A stretch of 64,000 bases of DNA from Acidimicrobiaceae bacterium (GTDB lineage Bacteria; Actinomycetota; Acidimicrobiia; Acidimicrobiales; Aldehydirespiratoraceae), in NCBI GenBank assembly GCA_009843735.1, contig VYCW01000012.1, positions 1 through 64,000 of the forward strand, given 5' to 3'. Shown here one piece after another: positions 9,170 to 18,610 of the stretch; the first letter of the stretch is position 1, and each line of letters begins with the position of its first letter. The notes beneath the pieces were generated by a model, which was not told where the DNA came from, did no database searches, and was given only the letters and a program-made list of their open reading frames with translations. A program made the translations under genes and the position numbers.

Positions 9170-9991
9170 CTACTCGGCCAGGAAGTCCAGGATCACGGCC
9201 ACCGACTCCTGCTCCTGTTCGATGTAGTGGCCGTGGCCGCTGCCCTCGAAGACGACCAGCCGGGCGTTCGGGAGGTTCTCGGCCACGTAGCGGGCACCGG
9301 CGCCGCCCGGCCCGGCATCCACAGGTGTGAGCACATCTTCGGATCCGACCATCACCAGCGTCGGCGCGGTGACGTCCTTCAGCCGGTCGGTGACGTCGGT
9401 GTCGATCATGGCCTGGCAGGCAGCGATGAACACATCGGTCCCGACGTTGCGGGCCGTCACGTCCTGCATCGCGGCAAGCGCCTCGTCGCCGCCGTTCGGC
9501 CCGTCGAGGTAGGCCCGGGAGAACGCGTGGGTGAGCATCTGCTCGGCCAGCTCCCTGGAGGCGACGCCGTAGGCCCGGGCCAGGCTCTGCCAGATCCGGA
9601 ACTGGAGCACTCCCATACGGTCGCAACGTCCGACGGCACCGGCGCCGAGGAGCAGCTTGTCGACCCTGTCGGGGTAGCGGGCCGCGAAGTTGACCGCGAT
9701 GAAGCTGCCCATGGACCCGCCGTGGATGTGGGCCCGCTCGATCCCGAGCGCGGCCATCAGGGCGTCCAGGTCGTCGCTCCAGGTGTCGAGGGTGTACCGC
9801 TGATCGGGCCGGTCGCTGCTGCCGTAGCCGCGGTGGTCGTAGTCGAGCACCCGGTAGTGCTCCGACAGGCCCGGGGTGATGGTGGCGTAACCCTCGTGGG
9901 CGCTGACCGCCCCGCCGATCTGCACGACGGTGTGGCCCTTGCCGGTGAACTGGTACCAGAGGTTGACTCCGTTGGCGTCGATTGTCGGCAT
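9170..9991 (-). CDS. Alpha/beta hydrolase
   Basis: The 273-residue protein has the canonical fold and catalytic triad: nucleophile serine in HGGSMGS, an acid in the SEDVLTPVD segment and histidine in GSGHGHY. The DHRGYGSS segment forms part of the oxyanion region. An AGGAGG ribosome binding site sits 6 bases before the ATG. It is divergent from ridA and 80 bases upstream of the M20 hydrolase on the same strand. RutD and many esterases share this architecture, so neither reaction nor substrate can be stated. Cytoplasmic, with no signal peptide. Confidence 0.88.
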   Translation of the reverse strand: MPTIDANGVNLWYQFTGKGHTVVQIGGAVSAHEGYATITPGLSEHYRVLDYDHRGYGSSDRPDQRYTLDTWSDDLDALMAALGIERAHIHGGSMGSFIAVNFAARYPDRVDKLLLGAGAVGRCDRMGVLQFRIWQSLARAYGVASRELAEQMLTHAFSRAYLDGPNGGDEALAAMQDVTARNVGTDVFIAACQAMIDTDVTDRLKDVTAPTLVMVGSEDVLTPVDAGPGGAGARYVAENLPNARLVVFEGSGHGHYIEQEQESVAVILDFLAE

Positions 9992-10077
9992 CGGGGCCTC
10001 CTGTGCTGCCTGCCCGCTGCGGTGCGCCTACCCAGCGCGCCTTCGAGCCGCGTGGGTACGTCGACCGGGTGGGAGCC

Positions 10078-10083
10078 TATATT
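10078..10083 (+). promoter_or_regulatory. Leaderless -10 box for ridA
   Basis: TATATT, unusually AT-rich for this genome, ends 8 bases before the ridA ATG. It lies between the divergent hydrolase (start 9991) and ridA. Confidence 0.65.
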
Positions 10084-10091
10084 GGCCGCCG

Positions 10092-10493
10092 ATGCCGCTG
10101 GAATCCGTGGTGGACGTGCCCGGGCTGTGCCCGCCGCCGGAGCCGTACTCCTACGCGGTGCGGGCCGGCGACACCCTCTACTTGGCCGGCCAGGTAGCCC
10201 TCGACGCCGACGGCGAGGTGGTGGGGACCACCGTGGGCGAGCAGGCCCGCCAGGTGTGGGACAACATCGCCGGCGTGCTGGCTGCGTCGGGCAGCTCCAT
10301 CGCGGACGTGGTCAAGGTCACCTACTTCATGCAGGACGTGCGCGAGATCGCGGAGGAGATCGAGGTCCGCCGGGAGGTGTTCGCGGGCCGGCCGTTCCCC
10401 GCGGTGACCGCCTGCCAGGCCGCGGCCCTGGGCCTGCCCGGCCTCAAGATGGAGGTCGACGTGATCGCGGTGATCGGCGCAGGACGTGACTGA
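10092..10493 (+). CDS. RidA family protein (YjgF/YER057c/UK114)
   Basis: RidA-family proteins form trimers. The archetype hydrolyses reactive enamines and imines released by PLP enzymes, and RutC homologues act on aminoacrylate peracids. The 133-residue protein carries AGDTLYLAGQVALDADGEVV near residue 25 and the C-terminal PGLKMEVDVIAVIG strand. The arginine usual near position 105 in true RidA is not evident in the PFPAVTACQAAALG segment, so it may belong to another Rid subgroup. The ATG at 10092 has a TATATT box at leaderless spacing. It overlaps the next small gene by 8 bases, which implies an operon with the amidase. Confidence 0.88.
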   Translation: MPLESVVDVPGLCPPPEPYSYAVRAGDTLYLAGQVALDADGEVVGTTVGEQARQVWDNIAGVLAASGSSIADVVKVTYFMQDVREIAEEIEVRREVFAGRPFPAVTACQAAALGLPGLKMEVDVIAVIGAGRD

Positions 10494-10728
10494 CGGCGCC
10501 GGCGACGCCGTCGAGTTGGTAGCACGCCGCCTGCGGGAGCTGGGGCTCGACCACCCGGCCATAGACCCGGCCGCGACCGCGGCCGACCTCGCCGACCGGA
10601 TCGCGGCCAGCGCCAGCCTCGACGCGCTGGTGCCCGGCAGCGGGGGGCTGGACCCCACCGCCTTCGATCCGGCCTGGCCGCCCGAACCGGCCGACGCCGA
10701 TGCTGCGGTCGCCGAGCGCCCGAACTAG
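10486..10728 (+). CDS. Small AtzG/GatC-like protein preceding an amidase
   Basis: This 80-residue acidic protein starts at a GTG inside the 3' end of ridA and stops 3 bases before the amidase. Its N-terminal half is helical (VELVARRLRELGL), followed by a second helix (AADLADRIAASASL), and the tail has a proline-rich LDPTAFDPAWPPEP segment. GatC and AtzG, small partners of GatA and AtzE amidases, have the same size, gene position and helix-helix-extended tail layout. I do not recognise a direct family match, so the partner role is inferred from context and architecture. Confidence 0.5.
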   Translation: MTDGAGDAVELVARRLRELGLDHPAIDPAATAADLADRIAASASLDALVPGSGGLDPTAFDPAWPPEPADADAAVAERPN

Positions 10729-10731
10729 CCG

Positions 10732-12135
10732 ATGATCACCATCCCGGAGGCTGCGAGGGCGCTGCGCTCGGGCCGCACCACCAGCCGGGCGCTGACCGAG
10801 GCCAGCCTGGCCACCGCTGAAGCGCTGAATCCCGAGCTGTCCGCCTTCGTGGTCATCGACGCCGTCGGCGCCCTCGAAGCGGCCGACGCCGCCGACGAGG
10901 CCATCGCGGCGGGACGGGACCTCGGCCCCCTCATGGGTGTCCCGGTGGGGGTCAAGGACATTGTCGATATGGCCGGGCTGCCCACCCGCTGCGGCTCGCC
11001 CGCGTTCGACGCCACCCCGGCGGGATCGGACGCCACCTCGGTGCGGCGCCTGCGGGCCGGCGGCGCGGTCATCGTTGGCAAGACCGCCACCCACGAACTG
11101 GCCTGCGGGGTCTACACCCCCCCGGTGTCCAACCCGTGGGACCCGAGCCGGGTCCCCGGAGGCTCCAGCGGCGGCTCGGGGGCGGCGGTGGCCGCCGGGA
11201 TCGTGCCCATGGGCATCGGCAGTGACACCGGAGGCTCCATCCGCATCCCGGCGTCGCTGTGCGGCACGGTCGGTCTCAAGGCCACCTACGGGCGGGTGTC
11301 GAGAGCCGGCGTGGCCGCGCTGTCGTGGTCGCTCGACCATCTGGGTCCGCTGACTGCCACCGTGGAGGGCAGCGCAGCCGCGCTCGAAGTCCTCGCCGGA
11401 CCCGACCCGCTGGACCCGTCGGCGTCGTCGCGGCCGGTGCCGCAGTACACCCGCGGCCTGGACCGGGGCGTCGACGGGCTCAGGATCGGGGTGCTGCACG
11501 GCCCGCCCGTCGAACCCGTGCAGACCGACGTCGCCGAGACGCTCGCCGCCGCCGCCGACCTGCTCGGCCGCCAGGGGGCGGCCATGGTCGGCGTCGAGGT
11601 GCCCGAACTGGAGCACGTCCTGGCCGCCGAGTTCGGGATCGTCTGCCCCGAGGCCGCCGCCTACCACCGCGACCTGGTGCGCAGCCGCCCCGACCGGATC
11701 GCCCCCTTCATCCGCTCGCTGCTGGTGGCCGGGCTGGTGATGGGGCCCGAGCACTACTTCAAGGCGCTCCAGGCCCGGCGGGCCATCGCCGATGCCCTGC
11801 GACGGACCTTCGCGGGCAACCGGCTCGACGCGCTGCTCACCCCGACCCTGCCCGGCACCGCGGTGCCCAAGGACTCCGACGACCTGGACTACGGCGCCTC
11901 GACCGAGCCGGCCGGGGCGGCCTACGTGCGCACCACCGCCCCGTTCAACCTCTCGGGCCTGCCCGCGCTGTCGGTGCCGGCCGGCTTCGACCGCGACGGG
12001 CTGCCCATCGGCCTCCAGATCGCGGCGGCGCCGTTCGACGAGGAGACCGCTCTGCGGGTCGGAGCCTGCTTCGAGTCCGTGGCGGGCGTGTCAGGCCGAC
12101 GTCCGCGCGTGAGCGCGGCCGGCGCAGTCAGCTGA
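10732..12135 (+). CDS. Amidase signature family enzyme (AtzE/GatA-like)
   Basis: Amidase-signature enzymes hydrolyse C-N amide bonds with a Ser-cisSer-Lys triad. All three are visible: lysine in GVKDIVD, cis-serine in GGSSGGSG and nucleophile in GSDTGGSIRIPA. At 467 residues the length is normal. The pairing with a small upstream protein recalls AtzG-AtzE and GatC-GatA. However, no GatB homologue is nearby and the RidA and M20 neighbours suggest catabolism instead of tRNA amidation. The product is cytoplasmic. Gene spacing of 3 bases to the small protein and 22 to the next hydrolase indicates an operon. Confidence 0.9.
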   Translation: MITIPEAARALRSGRTTSRALTEASLATAEALNPELSAFVVIDAVGALEAADAADEAIAAGRDLGPLMGVPVGVKDIVDMAGLPTRCGSPAFDATPAGSDATSVRRLRAGGAVIVGKTATHELACGVYTPPVSNPWDPSRVPGGSSGGSGAAVAAGIVPMGIGSDTGGSIRIPASLCGTVGLKATYGRVSRAGVAALSWSLDHLGPLTATVEGSAAALEVLAGPDPLDPSASSRPVPQYTRGLDRGVDGLRIGVLHGPPVEPVQTDVAETLAAAADLLGRQGAAMVGVEVPELEHVLAAEFGIVCPEAAAYHRDLVRSRPDRIAPFIRSLLVAGLVMGPEHYFKALQARRAIADALRRTFAGNRLDALLTPTLPGTAVPKDSDDLDYGASTEPAGAAYVRTTAPFNLSGLPALSVPAGFDRDGLPIGLQIAAAPFDEETALRVGACFESVAGVSGRRPRVSAAGAVS

Positions 12136-12157
12136 GCCCCAACGGAAGGACCGCGCC

Positions 12158-12988
12158 ATGCCCTTCACCGACCTGCCCGCCGGGATCGAGGTGTACTACG
12201 AGGTCGTGGGGGCCGGCGACCCGCTGCTGCTCATCATGGGCACCGGCGCCGACCACACCACCTGGGCCGCGCAGGTGGAGGCCTACCGGGACCACTACAC
12301 CGTCATCACCTACGACGCCCGGGGCACCGGCCAGTCCACCCACCCGCCCGACGCCGCCGACTACTCGATGAGGATCCTGGCCGACGACGCCGCCGCGCTG
12401 CTCGAGGTCCTAGGAGTGGAGCGGGCCCACGTGTCGGGCCTGTCCCTCGGCTCGGCCACCGCCCAGGAACTGGCCGTGAATCACCCCGGCAAGGTGGCCA
12501 CCCTGCAACTGCACTGCACCTGGGGCCGCTCCGACGAGTGGTTCATCCGCATGATCGACACCAACGAGACCTACATCCTCCACGACGACCCGGCCGGCTA
12601 CATCCGCACCGCGCTGCTGTGGGTGGCCAGCCCCACGTTCATCAACGACCAGCCCGACGATGTGGAGGCCTTCGAGCGGGGCTTCATCCTCGAGAACCCC
12701 CACCCGCCGTCGAAGGAGGGGCTGCTGGGCCACTTCCATGCCGACAAGACCCACGACGCGCTCGACCGCCTGGGCTCCATCCGAGTGCCCACCCTGATCA
12801 CCTCCGGCGAGGTCGACTGGCAGGTGCCGACCCGCTACGGGCTGGAGGTCCAGGAGGCCATACCGGGCTCCACCATGCACGTCTTTCGGGGCCCCCACTC
12901 CAGCCACATCGCCTTCCACGAGATGGTCGACGAATGGAACGCGTTCACGCTGGGCTGGCTCGACCGCCAGTCCCGCATCGCGGGCTGA
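12158..12988 (+). CDS. Alpha/beta hydrolase (RutD/pimeloyl-esterase-like)
   Basis: The 276-residue protein has an alpha/beta hydrolase fold with serine nucleophile in VSGLSLGSA, an acid in the SGEVDWQVP segment and histidine in GPHSSHIAF. The YDARGTGQS segment is typical. A GGAAGGA ribosome binding site lies 9 bases upstream of the ATG. It ends the amidase cluster and is followed 8 bases later by tlyA. RutD aminoacrylate hydrolase and several carboxylesterases share this pattern. The chemistry may complete the RidA-amidase pathway, but this is inference. Confidence 0.87.
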   Translation: MPFTDLPAGIEVYYEVVGAGDPLLLIMGTGADHTTWAAQVEAYRDHYTVITYDARGTGQSTHPPDAADYSMRILADDAAALLEVLGVERAHVSGLSLGSATAQELAVNHPGKVATLQLHCTWGRSDEWFIRMIDTNETYILHDDPAGYIRTALLWVASPTFINDQPDDVEAFERGFILENPHPPSKEGLLGHFHADKTHDALDRLGSIRVPTLITSGEVDWQVPTRYGLEVQEAIPGSTMHVFRGPHSSHIAFHEMVDEWNAFTLGWLDRQSRIAG

Positions 12989-12996
12989 TCCGTACC

Positions 12997-13812
12997 ATGA
13001 CGTCCAGGCGCCGCCGGCTCGACAGCGAGCTGGTGCGGCGGGGCATGGCCGCCAGCCGCGGCGAGGCCGTGCGGCTCATCGAACAGCGCCGGGTCACCGT
13101 GGGCGGCGCGCCGGCCCACAAGCCGGCCCGGCTGGTGCATGCGGGCGACGCGGTGGAGGTGTCCGGCGACCCGCCCCGCTACGTGTCGAGGGGCGGGCAG
13201 AAGCTCGAGGCCGCGCTGTCCGGCTTCGGCATCGATCCTTCTGGGTGCCGGGCCATCGACATAGGCGCGTCCACCGGCGGGTTCACGGACTGCCTGCTCC
13301 AGCACGGCGCCACCGCGGTGGCCGCGGTCGACGTCGGCCGCAACCAGCTCCACGAGCGGCTGCGGGCCGACCCGAGGGTGGTGTCGCTGGAGCGCACCGA
13401 CGTGCGGGGCCTGGAGGCCGCAGCCGTGGGAGGCCCGGCGGAGCTGGTGGTGGCCGACGTGTCGTTCATCTCGTTGAGGCTCATCGCGGCCGACCTGTGC
13501 CGCCTGGCCACCGCCGACATCATCGCTCTGGTCAAGCCCCAGTTCGAGGCGGGCAAGGCCGACGCCGACCGCGGCAAGGGCGTGATCCGCGACCCCGAGG
13601 TGTGGAGGCGGGCAATCGTCGACGTCTGCCGCGCCGTTGTGGACGCCGGAGCGGCCATCATGGGGGTCATGGTCTCGCCTCTCACCGGCGCCGAGGGAAA
13701 CGTGGAGTTCCTGCTGCACGCCCGCGTGGGTCCCGGCGCGGGCGCCCACGCCGACATCGGTGAGGCTGCTGACGCCGCCGTGGCCCAGGCGAGCGAGGGC
13801 CGGAGGGACTGA
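12997..13812 (+). CDS. tlyA: TlyA-type 2'-O-ribose rRNA methyltransferase
   Basis: TlyA methylates 16S and/or 23S rRNA at cytidine 2'-OH positions and influences capreomycin susceptibility in mycobacteria. An N-terminal S4 RNA-binding domain (LDSELVRRGMAASRGEAVRLIEQ...) is followed by a Rossmann methyltransferase domain with the SAM motif DIGASTGGFTDCLLQ and the later ALVKPQFEAGK. The ATG at 12997 gives 271 residues, typical for the family. The long ORF-track start at 12538 overlaps the hydrolase and is rejected. The stop overlaps the nadK ATG by one base, as in the conserved tlyA-nadK-recN order. Confidence 0.94.
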   Translation: MTSRRRRLDSELVRRGMAASRGEAVRLIEQRRVTVGGAPAHKPARLVHAGDAVEVSGDPPRYVSRGGQKLEAALSGFGIDPSGCRAIDIGASTGGFTDCLLQHGATAVAAVDVGRNQLHERLRADPRVVSLERTDVRGLEAAAVGGPAELVVADVSFISLRLIAADLCRLATADIIALVKPQFEAGKADADRGKGVIRDPEVWRRAIVDVCRAVVDAGAAIMGVMVSPLTGAEGNVEFLLHARVGPGAGAHADIGEAADAAVAQASEGRRD

Positions 13813-14669
13813 TGGCGGTCATCGGGCTAATCGTCCACCAGGGCCGCCCCGAGGCGGCCGCCACCGCCCGGGACCTGTCGACGTGGCTGGTCGGGGAGGG
13901 CCACCAGGTCCGCATGCCGCCGGAGGAGGCCGCGGCCGTGTCGCGCCCCGACCTGGAGTGCGGCTCCGGCCGCTTCGCGCCGGGTCTGGACGCCGTCGTG
14001 ACCCTGGGGGGCGACGGATCGATCCTGCGGGCGGTCGAGCTGGTCGGCGAGTCGGGAGTGCCCATCCTCGGCGTCAACTTCGGTCGCATGGCTTACCTCA
14101 CCGAGGTCGCCCCGGAGGACGCCCGCTCGGCCATCGACCAAGTGCTGGCCGGCGACCACGGCGTCGAGGAGCGGATGCTGCTCACCGTCGAGTTCGGCGA
14201 GAACGCCTCCGGCGGTCGCCAGCGCCACGTCGCTTTGAACGAGGCGGTGGTGGAGCGGCCCGCGGCCTCCTACGCGCTCCGGCTGGGGGTGGCGCTCAAC
14301 GGCGAGCAGTTCACCACCTACGCGGCCGACGGCCTGATCGTGTCCACCCCGACCGGTTCGACCGCTTACTCCCTGTCGGCGGGAGGGCCGGTGATCGACC
14401 CCACCCACCGGGCCCTGCTGCTGACCCCCGTCTCGCCGCACATGCTGTTCGACCGGTCCATGGTGGTGGCGGCCGACACCGAGCTGCGGCTGGAGGTCCT
14501 CACCGACCGGGGCGCGGTGCTGTCGGTGGATGGCCGCCGGCTGGCCGAGCTCGACCAGCATGACGCGGTGGTGTGCTCGGCGTCGCCCCATCCGGCCCGG
14601 CTGGTCACCTTCGAGAGCCGCCGGTTCCACCAGGTGCTCAAGGCTAAGTTCGGGGTCAATGACCGCTGA
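13812..14669 (+). CDS. nadK: NAD kinase
   Basis: NadK phosphorylates NAD to NADP in the cytoplasm. The diagnostic motifs LGGDGSILRA, GVNFGRMAYL and DGLIVSTPTGSTAYSLSAGGP are all present in a 285-residue protein of normal length. Its ATG overlaps the tlyA stop by one base, so translation is probably coupled. It lies in the tlyA-nadK-recN block conserved across Actinomycetota. Confidence 0.96.
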   Translation: MAVIGLIVHQGRPEAAATARDLSTWLVGEGHQVRMPPEEAAAVSRPDLECGSGRFAPGLDAVVTLGGDGSILRAVELVGESGVPILGVNFGRMAYLTEVAPEDARSAIDQVLAGDHGVEERMLLTVEFGENASGGRQRHVALNEAVVERPAASYALRLGVALNGEQFTTYAADGLIVSTPTGSTAYSLSAGGPVIDPTHRALLLTPVSPHMLFDRSMVVAADTELRLEVLTDRGAVLSVDGRRLAELDQHDAVVCSASPHPARLVTFESRRFHQVLKAKFGVNDR

Positions 14670-14701
14670 AGCCTGCCTGGCCGTCAGGTGCTGAACATCA
14701 A

Positions 14702-16300
14702 GTGCTGACCGAGCTCGCGGTCCGCAACCTCGGCGTGATCGGCGAGCTGTCGCTCGTACTGGACACGGGCATGACCGCGGTCACCGGCGAGACCGGCGCA
14801 GGCAAGACGCTGGTGGTGGAGGCCATCGACCTGCTCACCGGGGGCCGGGCCGACGCCGCCCTGGTCCGGCCGGGCGCATCCGAGGCCGAGATCGAGGGGC
14901 GGTTCGTCGCGGGCCGCGACGAGGTGGTCGTGCGCCGGGTGGTCCCTGCCGACGGGCGGTCCCGGGCCTACATCGACGGGCATCTGGCCACCGTGGGCGC
15001 CCTGGCCGAGCTGGGCGGCGGGCTCATAGACCTGCACGGCCAGCACACCCATCAGTCCCTGCTGCGGGCTCCGGTCCAGCGGGCCGCCCTGGACCGCTTC
15101 GGCGCCATCGACACCGCCCGGCTGGAAGGGCTGATCGACGACCGGCGGGCCCTCGATGGCGAGCTGGCCGCGGTGGGCGGCGACGCCCGGGCCCGCCTGC
15201 GTGAGATCGACTTGCTGCGCCACCAGGTCTCCGAGATCGACGCCGCGGCCATCGCCGACCCCGACGAGGACGGGCGGCTCGACCGGGCCGAGTCGGTCCT
15301 GGCCGACGCGGCCGCCCACCGCGAGGCTGCGGCCGCCGCGGTCGGACTGCTCGACGCCGACAGCACCGTGTCCGAGGGCCTCGGGCAGGCCGAGGCGGCG
15401 CTGGCAGGCCGGGAGCCCTTCACCGGCCTCACCGCCCGGATCGCGGCCGCGTCGGCCGAGGTCGCCGACATCGCGGCCGAGGCCAGGGCCCTCGCGGAGG
15501 CCATCGACGACGACCCGGCCGCCCTGCAAGCACTGCGGGACCGCCGCCAGCTGCTGTCCGGGCTGCGGCGCAAGTACGGCTTCACGCTGGGCGAGGTGCT
15601 CCAGTTCCGCTCGGAGGCCGCGGCCCGCCTCGCCGAGCTCGAGGGCCACGAGGACCGGGCCGCGTCCCTGGACAGGCGCCTCGCCGAAATGTCGGAGCTG
15701 CTGGCGGCCGCGCAGGCCCGGGTGCGGGCCCGGCGGGCCGAGGCCGCTCCCCGGCTGGCCGCCGCGGTCGAGGCCCATCTGGCTGAGTTGGCCATGGCCG
15801 GCGCCCGCCTAGCCGTCGCGGTGGACGGCGACGCCGGCGAGCAGGTCACGTTCGAGCTGGCCGCCAACCCCGGCCACGAGCCGCTGCCGCTCAGCCGGGT
15901 GGCCAGCGGCGGCGAGCTGGCCCGGGCCATGCTGGCGCTGAGGCTCGTGCTGACCGCTGGGCCCCCGACGCTGGTGTTCGACGAGGTCGATGCGGGCATC
16001 GGCGGGACCGCGGCCCAGGCTGTCGGCCGCAGCCTGGCCCGGCTTGGCTCCGACCACCAGGTGATCGTGGTGACCCACCTGCCCCAGGTGGCCGCCCACG
16101 CCGACAGCCACGTCGTGGTCGAGAAGTCCGTCGAGAAACACCAGGTCGGAGGGTCTGCGGCGGTGACGCTGCGAGCGCTGAGCGGGGAGGACCGCCTGGT
16201 CGAGTTGTCGAGGATGCTCTCGGGATCGCCCCAGTCGGCCTCAGCCCGCCGCCACGCCGAGGAGCTGCTGGCCTCATCCCGCCCGCGGCGCGGCAGTTGA
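14702..16300 (+). CDS. recN: DNA repair ATPase RecN
   Basis: RecN is an SMC-like ATPase acting early in double-strand break repair. The Walker A motif GETGAGKTLVVEAIDLL is near residue 27, the ABC signature is LSRVASGGELARAMLAL, and Walker B is PTLVFDEVDAGIGG. The middle third is alanine-rich coiled coil. At 532 residues it is close to the usual 550. The GTG start at 14702 gives the canonical MLTELAVRNLGVI beginning. It follows nadK by 32 bases. Confidence 0.96.
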   Translation: MLTELAVRNLGVIGELSLVLDTGMTAVTGETGAGKTLVVEAIDLLTGGRADAALVRPGASEAEIEGRFVAGRDEVVVRRVVPADGRSRAYIDGHLATVGALAELGGGLIDLHGQHTHQSLLRAPVQRAALDRFGAIDTARLEGLIDDRRALDGELAAVGGDARARLREIDLLRHQVSEIDAAAIADPDEDGRLDRAESVLADAAAHREAAAAAVGLLDADSTVSEGLGQAEAALAGREPFTGLTARIAAASAEVADIAAEARALAEAIDDDPAALQALRDRRQLLSGLRRKYGFTLGEVLQFRSEAAARLAELEGHEDRAASLDRRLAEMSELLAAAQARVRARRAEAAPRLAAAVEAHLAELAMAGARLAVAVDGDAGEQVTFELAANPGHEPLPLSRVASGGELARAMLALRLVLTAGPPTLVFDEVDAGIGGTAAQAVGRSLARLGSDHQVIVVTHLPQVAAHADSHVVVEKSVEKHQVGGSAAVTLRALSGEDRLVELSRMLSGSPQSASARRHAEELLASSRPRRGS

Positions 16301-16343
16301 GGAATCCTCGACGGGTGTCCGCCGGGTGCGGTCCCGATCGCGG

Positions 16344-16349
16344 TAGGGT
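16344..16349 (+). promoter_or_regulatory. Candidate -10 box for pyrG
   Basis: TAGGGT ends 9 bases before the pyrG ATG, which would give a leaderless or two-base-leader transcript. Spacing is slightly longer than in the strict cases. Confidence 0.4.
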
Positions 16350-16358
16350 GAGATCCCG

Positions 16359-18017
16359 ATGACAAAGCACGTCTTCGTCACCGGTGGTGTGGTCAGCGGA
16401 CTGGGCAAGGGGCTGACCGGGGCCTCGCTGGGGCGCCTACTCAAGGCGCGGGGCCTGCGAGTGACGATGCTCAAGCTCGACCCGTACCTCAACGTCGATC
16501 CGGGCACCATGAACCCGTTCGAGCACGGAGAGGTGTTCGTCACCGACGACGGCGGCGAGACCGACCTCGACCTAGGCCACTACGAGCGCTTCATCGATGA
16601 GAGCCTCACCTGCGAGTCCAACGGCACCACCGGGTCGATCTACTCGGAGGTCATCGCGTCGGAGCGCCGCGGCGACTACCTCGGTCGCACGGTGCAGGTC
16701 ATCCCGCACGTGACCGACGAGATCAAGCGGCGCATCGCCCGGCTCGCCAGCGATGACGTCGATGTCGTGATCACCGAGCTGGGCGGCACGGTCGGCGACA
16801 TCGAGATCCTCCCGTTCCTCGAGGCCATCCGGCAGTTCCGCCTCGACGTGGGCCGCGAGAACGTCTGTTTCGTGCACGTCACCCTGGTTCCCTTCATCGG
16901 GCCCACCGGCGAGCAGAAGACCAAGCCCACCCAGCACTCGGTGACCGAGCTCCGCTCGCGGGGCGTGCAGCCCGACGCCATCGTGTGCCGGTGCGAGACT
17001 CCCCTCACCAAGGAGCTAGAGCGCAAGATCTCCAACCTCTGCGACGTGTCCCCCGAGGCGGTGATCACCTGCGCCGACGCGGGCAGCCTGTACGAGATCC
17101 CGCTGATCCTGCACGGCGAGGGACTCGACAACGTGGTGTGCCGGCAGCTGGGCCTTGACCCCCACGACGTGGACTTGGCCGAGTGGGAGGCTCTGGTGGA
17201 GCGGATCCGGCTGGCCTCCGCGCCGGTGCGGATCGGCATGATCGGCAAGTACGTGAGTCTCCCGGACGCGTACCTGTCGGTCATCGAGGCTCTCAACCAC
17301 GCCGCGATCCACCACGGCGCCGACGTCGAGATCGAGTGGGTGCAGGCCGAGGAGGTAGAGGGGCTGCTCGTCGCCGGGCGCCTGCGCGACCTCGACGGGA
17401 TCGTCATCCCGGGAGGCTTCGGCGAGCGGGGCATCGAGGGCAAGATCGCGGCTGCGGGCTATGCCCGCGAGAACCTGATCCCCTGCCTCGGCCTATGCCT
17501 GGGCATGCAGGTGATGACCATCGAGTACGCCCGCAATGCTCTCGGGCTGGCCGACGCCAACTCCACCGAGTTCGATGCCTTGACCCCTCATCCGGTCATC
17601 GACCTGATGGACAGCCAGCGTGGCGTCACCGACTACGGCGGCACCATGCGCCTCGGCGCGTACGTGGCCCAGCTGCTGCCCGGCTCGCAGGTCGCGGAGG
17701 CCTACGGCGAGGAGGTGGTGTCTGAGCGGCACCGCCACCGTTACGAGTTCAATCCCCGCTACCGGACCCGCTTCGAGGCCTCCGACATGGTGCTCTGCGG
17801 CGAGTCGCCCGACGGGAGGCTGGTCGAGTTCGTCGAGCTCGAGGGCCATCCCTACTGGGTCGGCACCCAGGCCCACCCGGAGTTCAAGAGCCGCCCCAAC
17901 CGGCCGGCGCCGCTGTTCAGCGGGCTGGTGGCCGCTGCCATGGTGAGGGCTGCGGGCCGCAATCCGCGGCTGCCGGACATGACCGATTACACCATTGAGC
18001 CGTCGGCTCCGGCGTGA
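16359..18017 (+). CDS. pyrG: CTP synthase
   Basis: PyrG aminates UTP to CTP using glutamine. The N-terminal amidoligase domain starts [18 protein letters not shown]. The C-terminal class I glutaminase domain holds the nucleophile cysteine in CLGLCLGMQ and the histidine/glutamate pair in HPEFKS. Length 552 is normal. Its stop overlaps the GTG of the nudix gene by 4 bases. The block pyrG-nudix-xerD matches the mycobacterial order (Rv1699-Rv1701). Confidence 0.97.
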   Translation: MTKHVFVTGGVVSGLGKGLTGASLGRLLKARGLRVTMLKLDPYLNVDPGTMNPFEHGEVFVTDDGGETDLDLGHYERFIDESLTCESNGTTGSIYSEVIASERRGDYLGRTVQVIPHVTDEIKRRIARLASDDVDVVITELGGTVGDIEILPFLEAIRQFRLDVGRENVCFVHVTLVPFIGPTGEQKTKPTQHSVTELRSRGVQPDAIVCRCETPLTKELERKISNLCDVSPEAVITCADAGSLYEIPLILHGEGLDNVVCRQLGLDPHDVDLAEWEALVERIRLASAPVRIGMIGKYVSLPDAYLSVIEALNHAAIHHGADVEIEWVQAEEVEGLLVAGRLRDLDGIVIPGGFGERGIEGKIAAAGYARENLIPCLGLCLGMQVMTIEYARNALGLADANSTEFDALTPHPVIDLMDSQRGVTDYGGTMRLGAYVAQLLPGSQVAEAYGEEVVSERHRHRYEFNPRYRTRFEASDMVLCGESPDGRLVEFVELEGHPYWVGTQAHPEFKSRPNRPAPLFSGLVAAAMVRAAGRNPRLPDMTDYTIEPSAPA

Positions 18018-18610
18018 CGCCCGTGTCCGCGTCGCCGGGCGCCGCCGAGGACCGATCCGGCACCGCGTCTTCGGGCGGCGGCTTCCGAAAGCTGTCGGAG
18101 CGGGAGATACATGCCGGCCGGGTGCGCCTGACCGAGAGCGTCTTCGCCACTCCCGACGGCGGGCGGATGACGCGAGATGTGGTGCATCTCCGCGGTGCCG
18201 TGGCGGTGGTGGCCGTCGACGGTGACGACGTCGTGCTGCTGCGGCAGTACCGCACACCGGTGGAGGGTGAGCTGCTGGAGATCCCGGCCGGGACCCGCGA
18301 CGTCGGCGGTGAGGATCCCGCCGGCACGGCCCGCCGGGAGCTGGCCGAGGAGGCCGGGCTGGCCTGCGAGTCACTGGAGCAGTTGGGGACGTTCTTCAAC
18401 TCGCCGGGCTTCTGCGACGAGCTCACCCACGTCTTCCTGGCCACGGGGCTGTCCGAGGTGCCCCGCGAGCCCGACGGGGCCGAGGAGGAGTGGATGACGA
18501 TCGATCGGGTCGGCTTGGACGAGGCCATCGAGATGATCGGTCGGGGCCAGATCCGCGACGCAAAAACCATCATCGGCCTGCTCCTGGCGCAACGCCGGTT
18601 GGCGGGGTGA
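18014..18610 (+). CDS. Nudix hydrolase, ADP-ribose pyrophosphatase type
   Basis: The 198-residue protein has a Nudix box, [24 protein letters not shown]. It carries one extra residue between the first glycine and glutamate relative to the textbook box, a feature I recall from the mycobacterial ADP-ribose pyrophosphatase Rv1700. The preceding [20 protein letters not shown] segment is typical of ADPRases, which split ADP-ribose to AMP and ribose-5-phosphate. The GTG start overlaps the pyrG stop, and its own stop overlaps the xerD start, indicating coupled translation. Confidence 0.92.
   Translation: MTPVSASPGAAEDRSGTASSGGGFRKLSEREIHAGRVRLTESVFATPDGGRMTRDVVHLRGAVAVVAVDGDDVVLLRQYRTPVEGELLEIPAGTRDVGGEDPAGTARRELAEEAGLACESLEQLGTFFNSPGFCDELTHVFLATGLSEVPREPDGAEEEWMTIDRVGLDEAIEMIGRGQIRDAKTIIGLLLAQRRLAG

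Noticed and set aside
7830-9626. 598-residue version of the M20 hydrolase
   Set aside because: The extra N-terminus overlaps the neighbouring hydrolase and lacks similarity. A leaderless box supports the start at 9089.
10732-12135. Amidase as GatA of the tRNA amidotransferase
   Set aside because: No gatB nearby, and the RidA and hydrolase context is catabolic. GatA is normally in a gatCAB operon.
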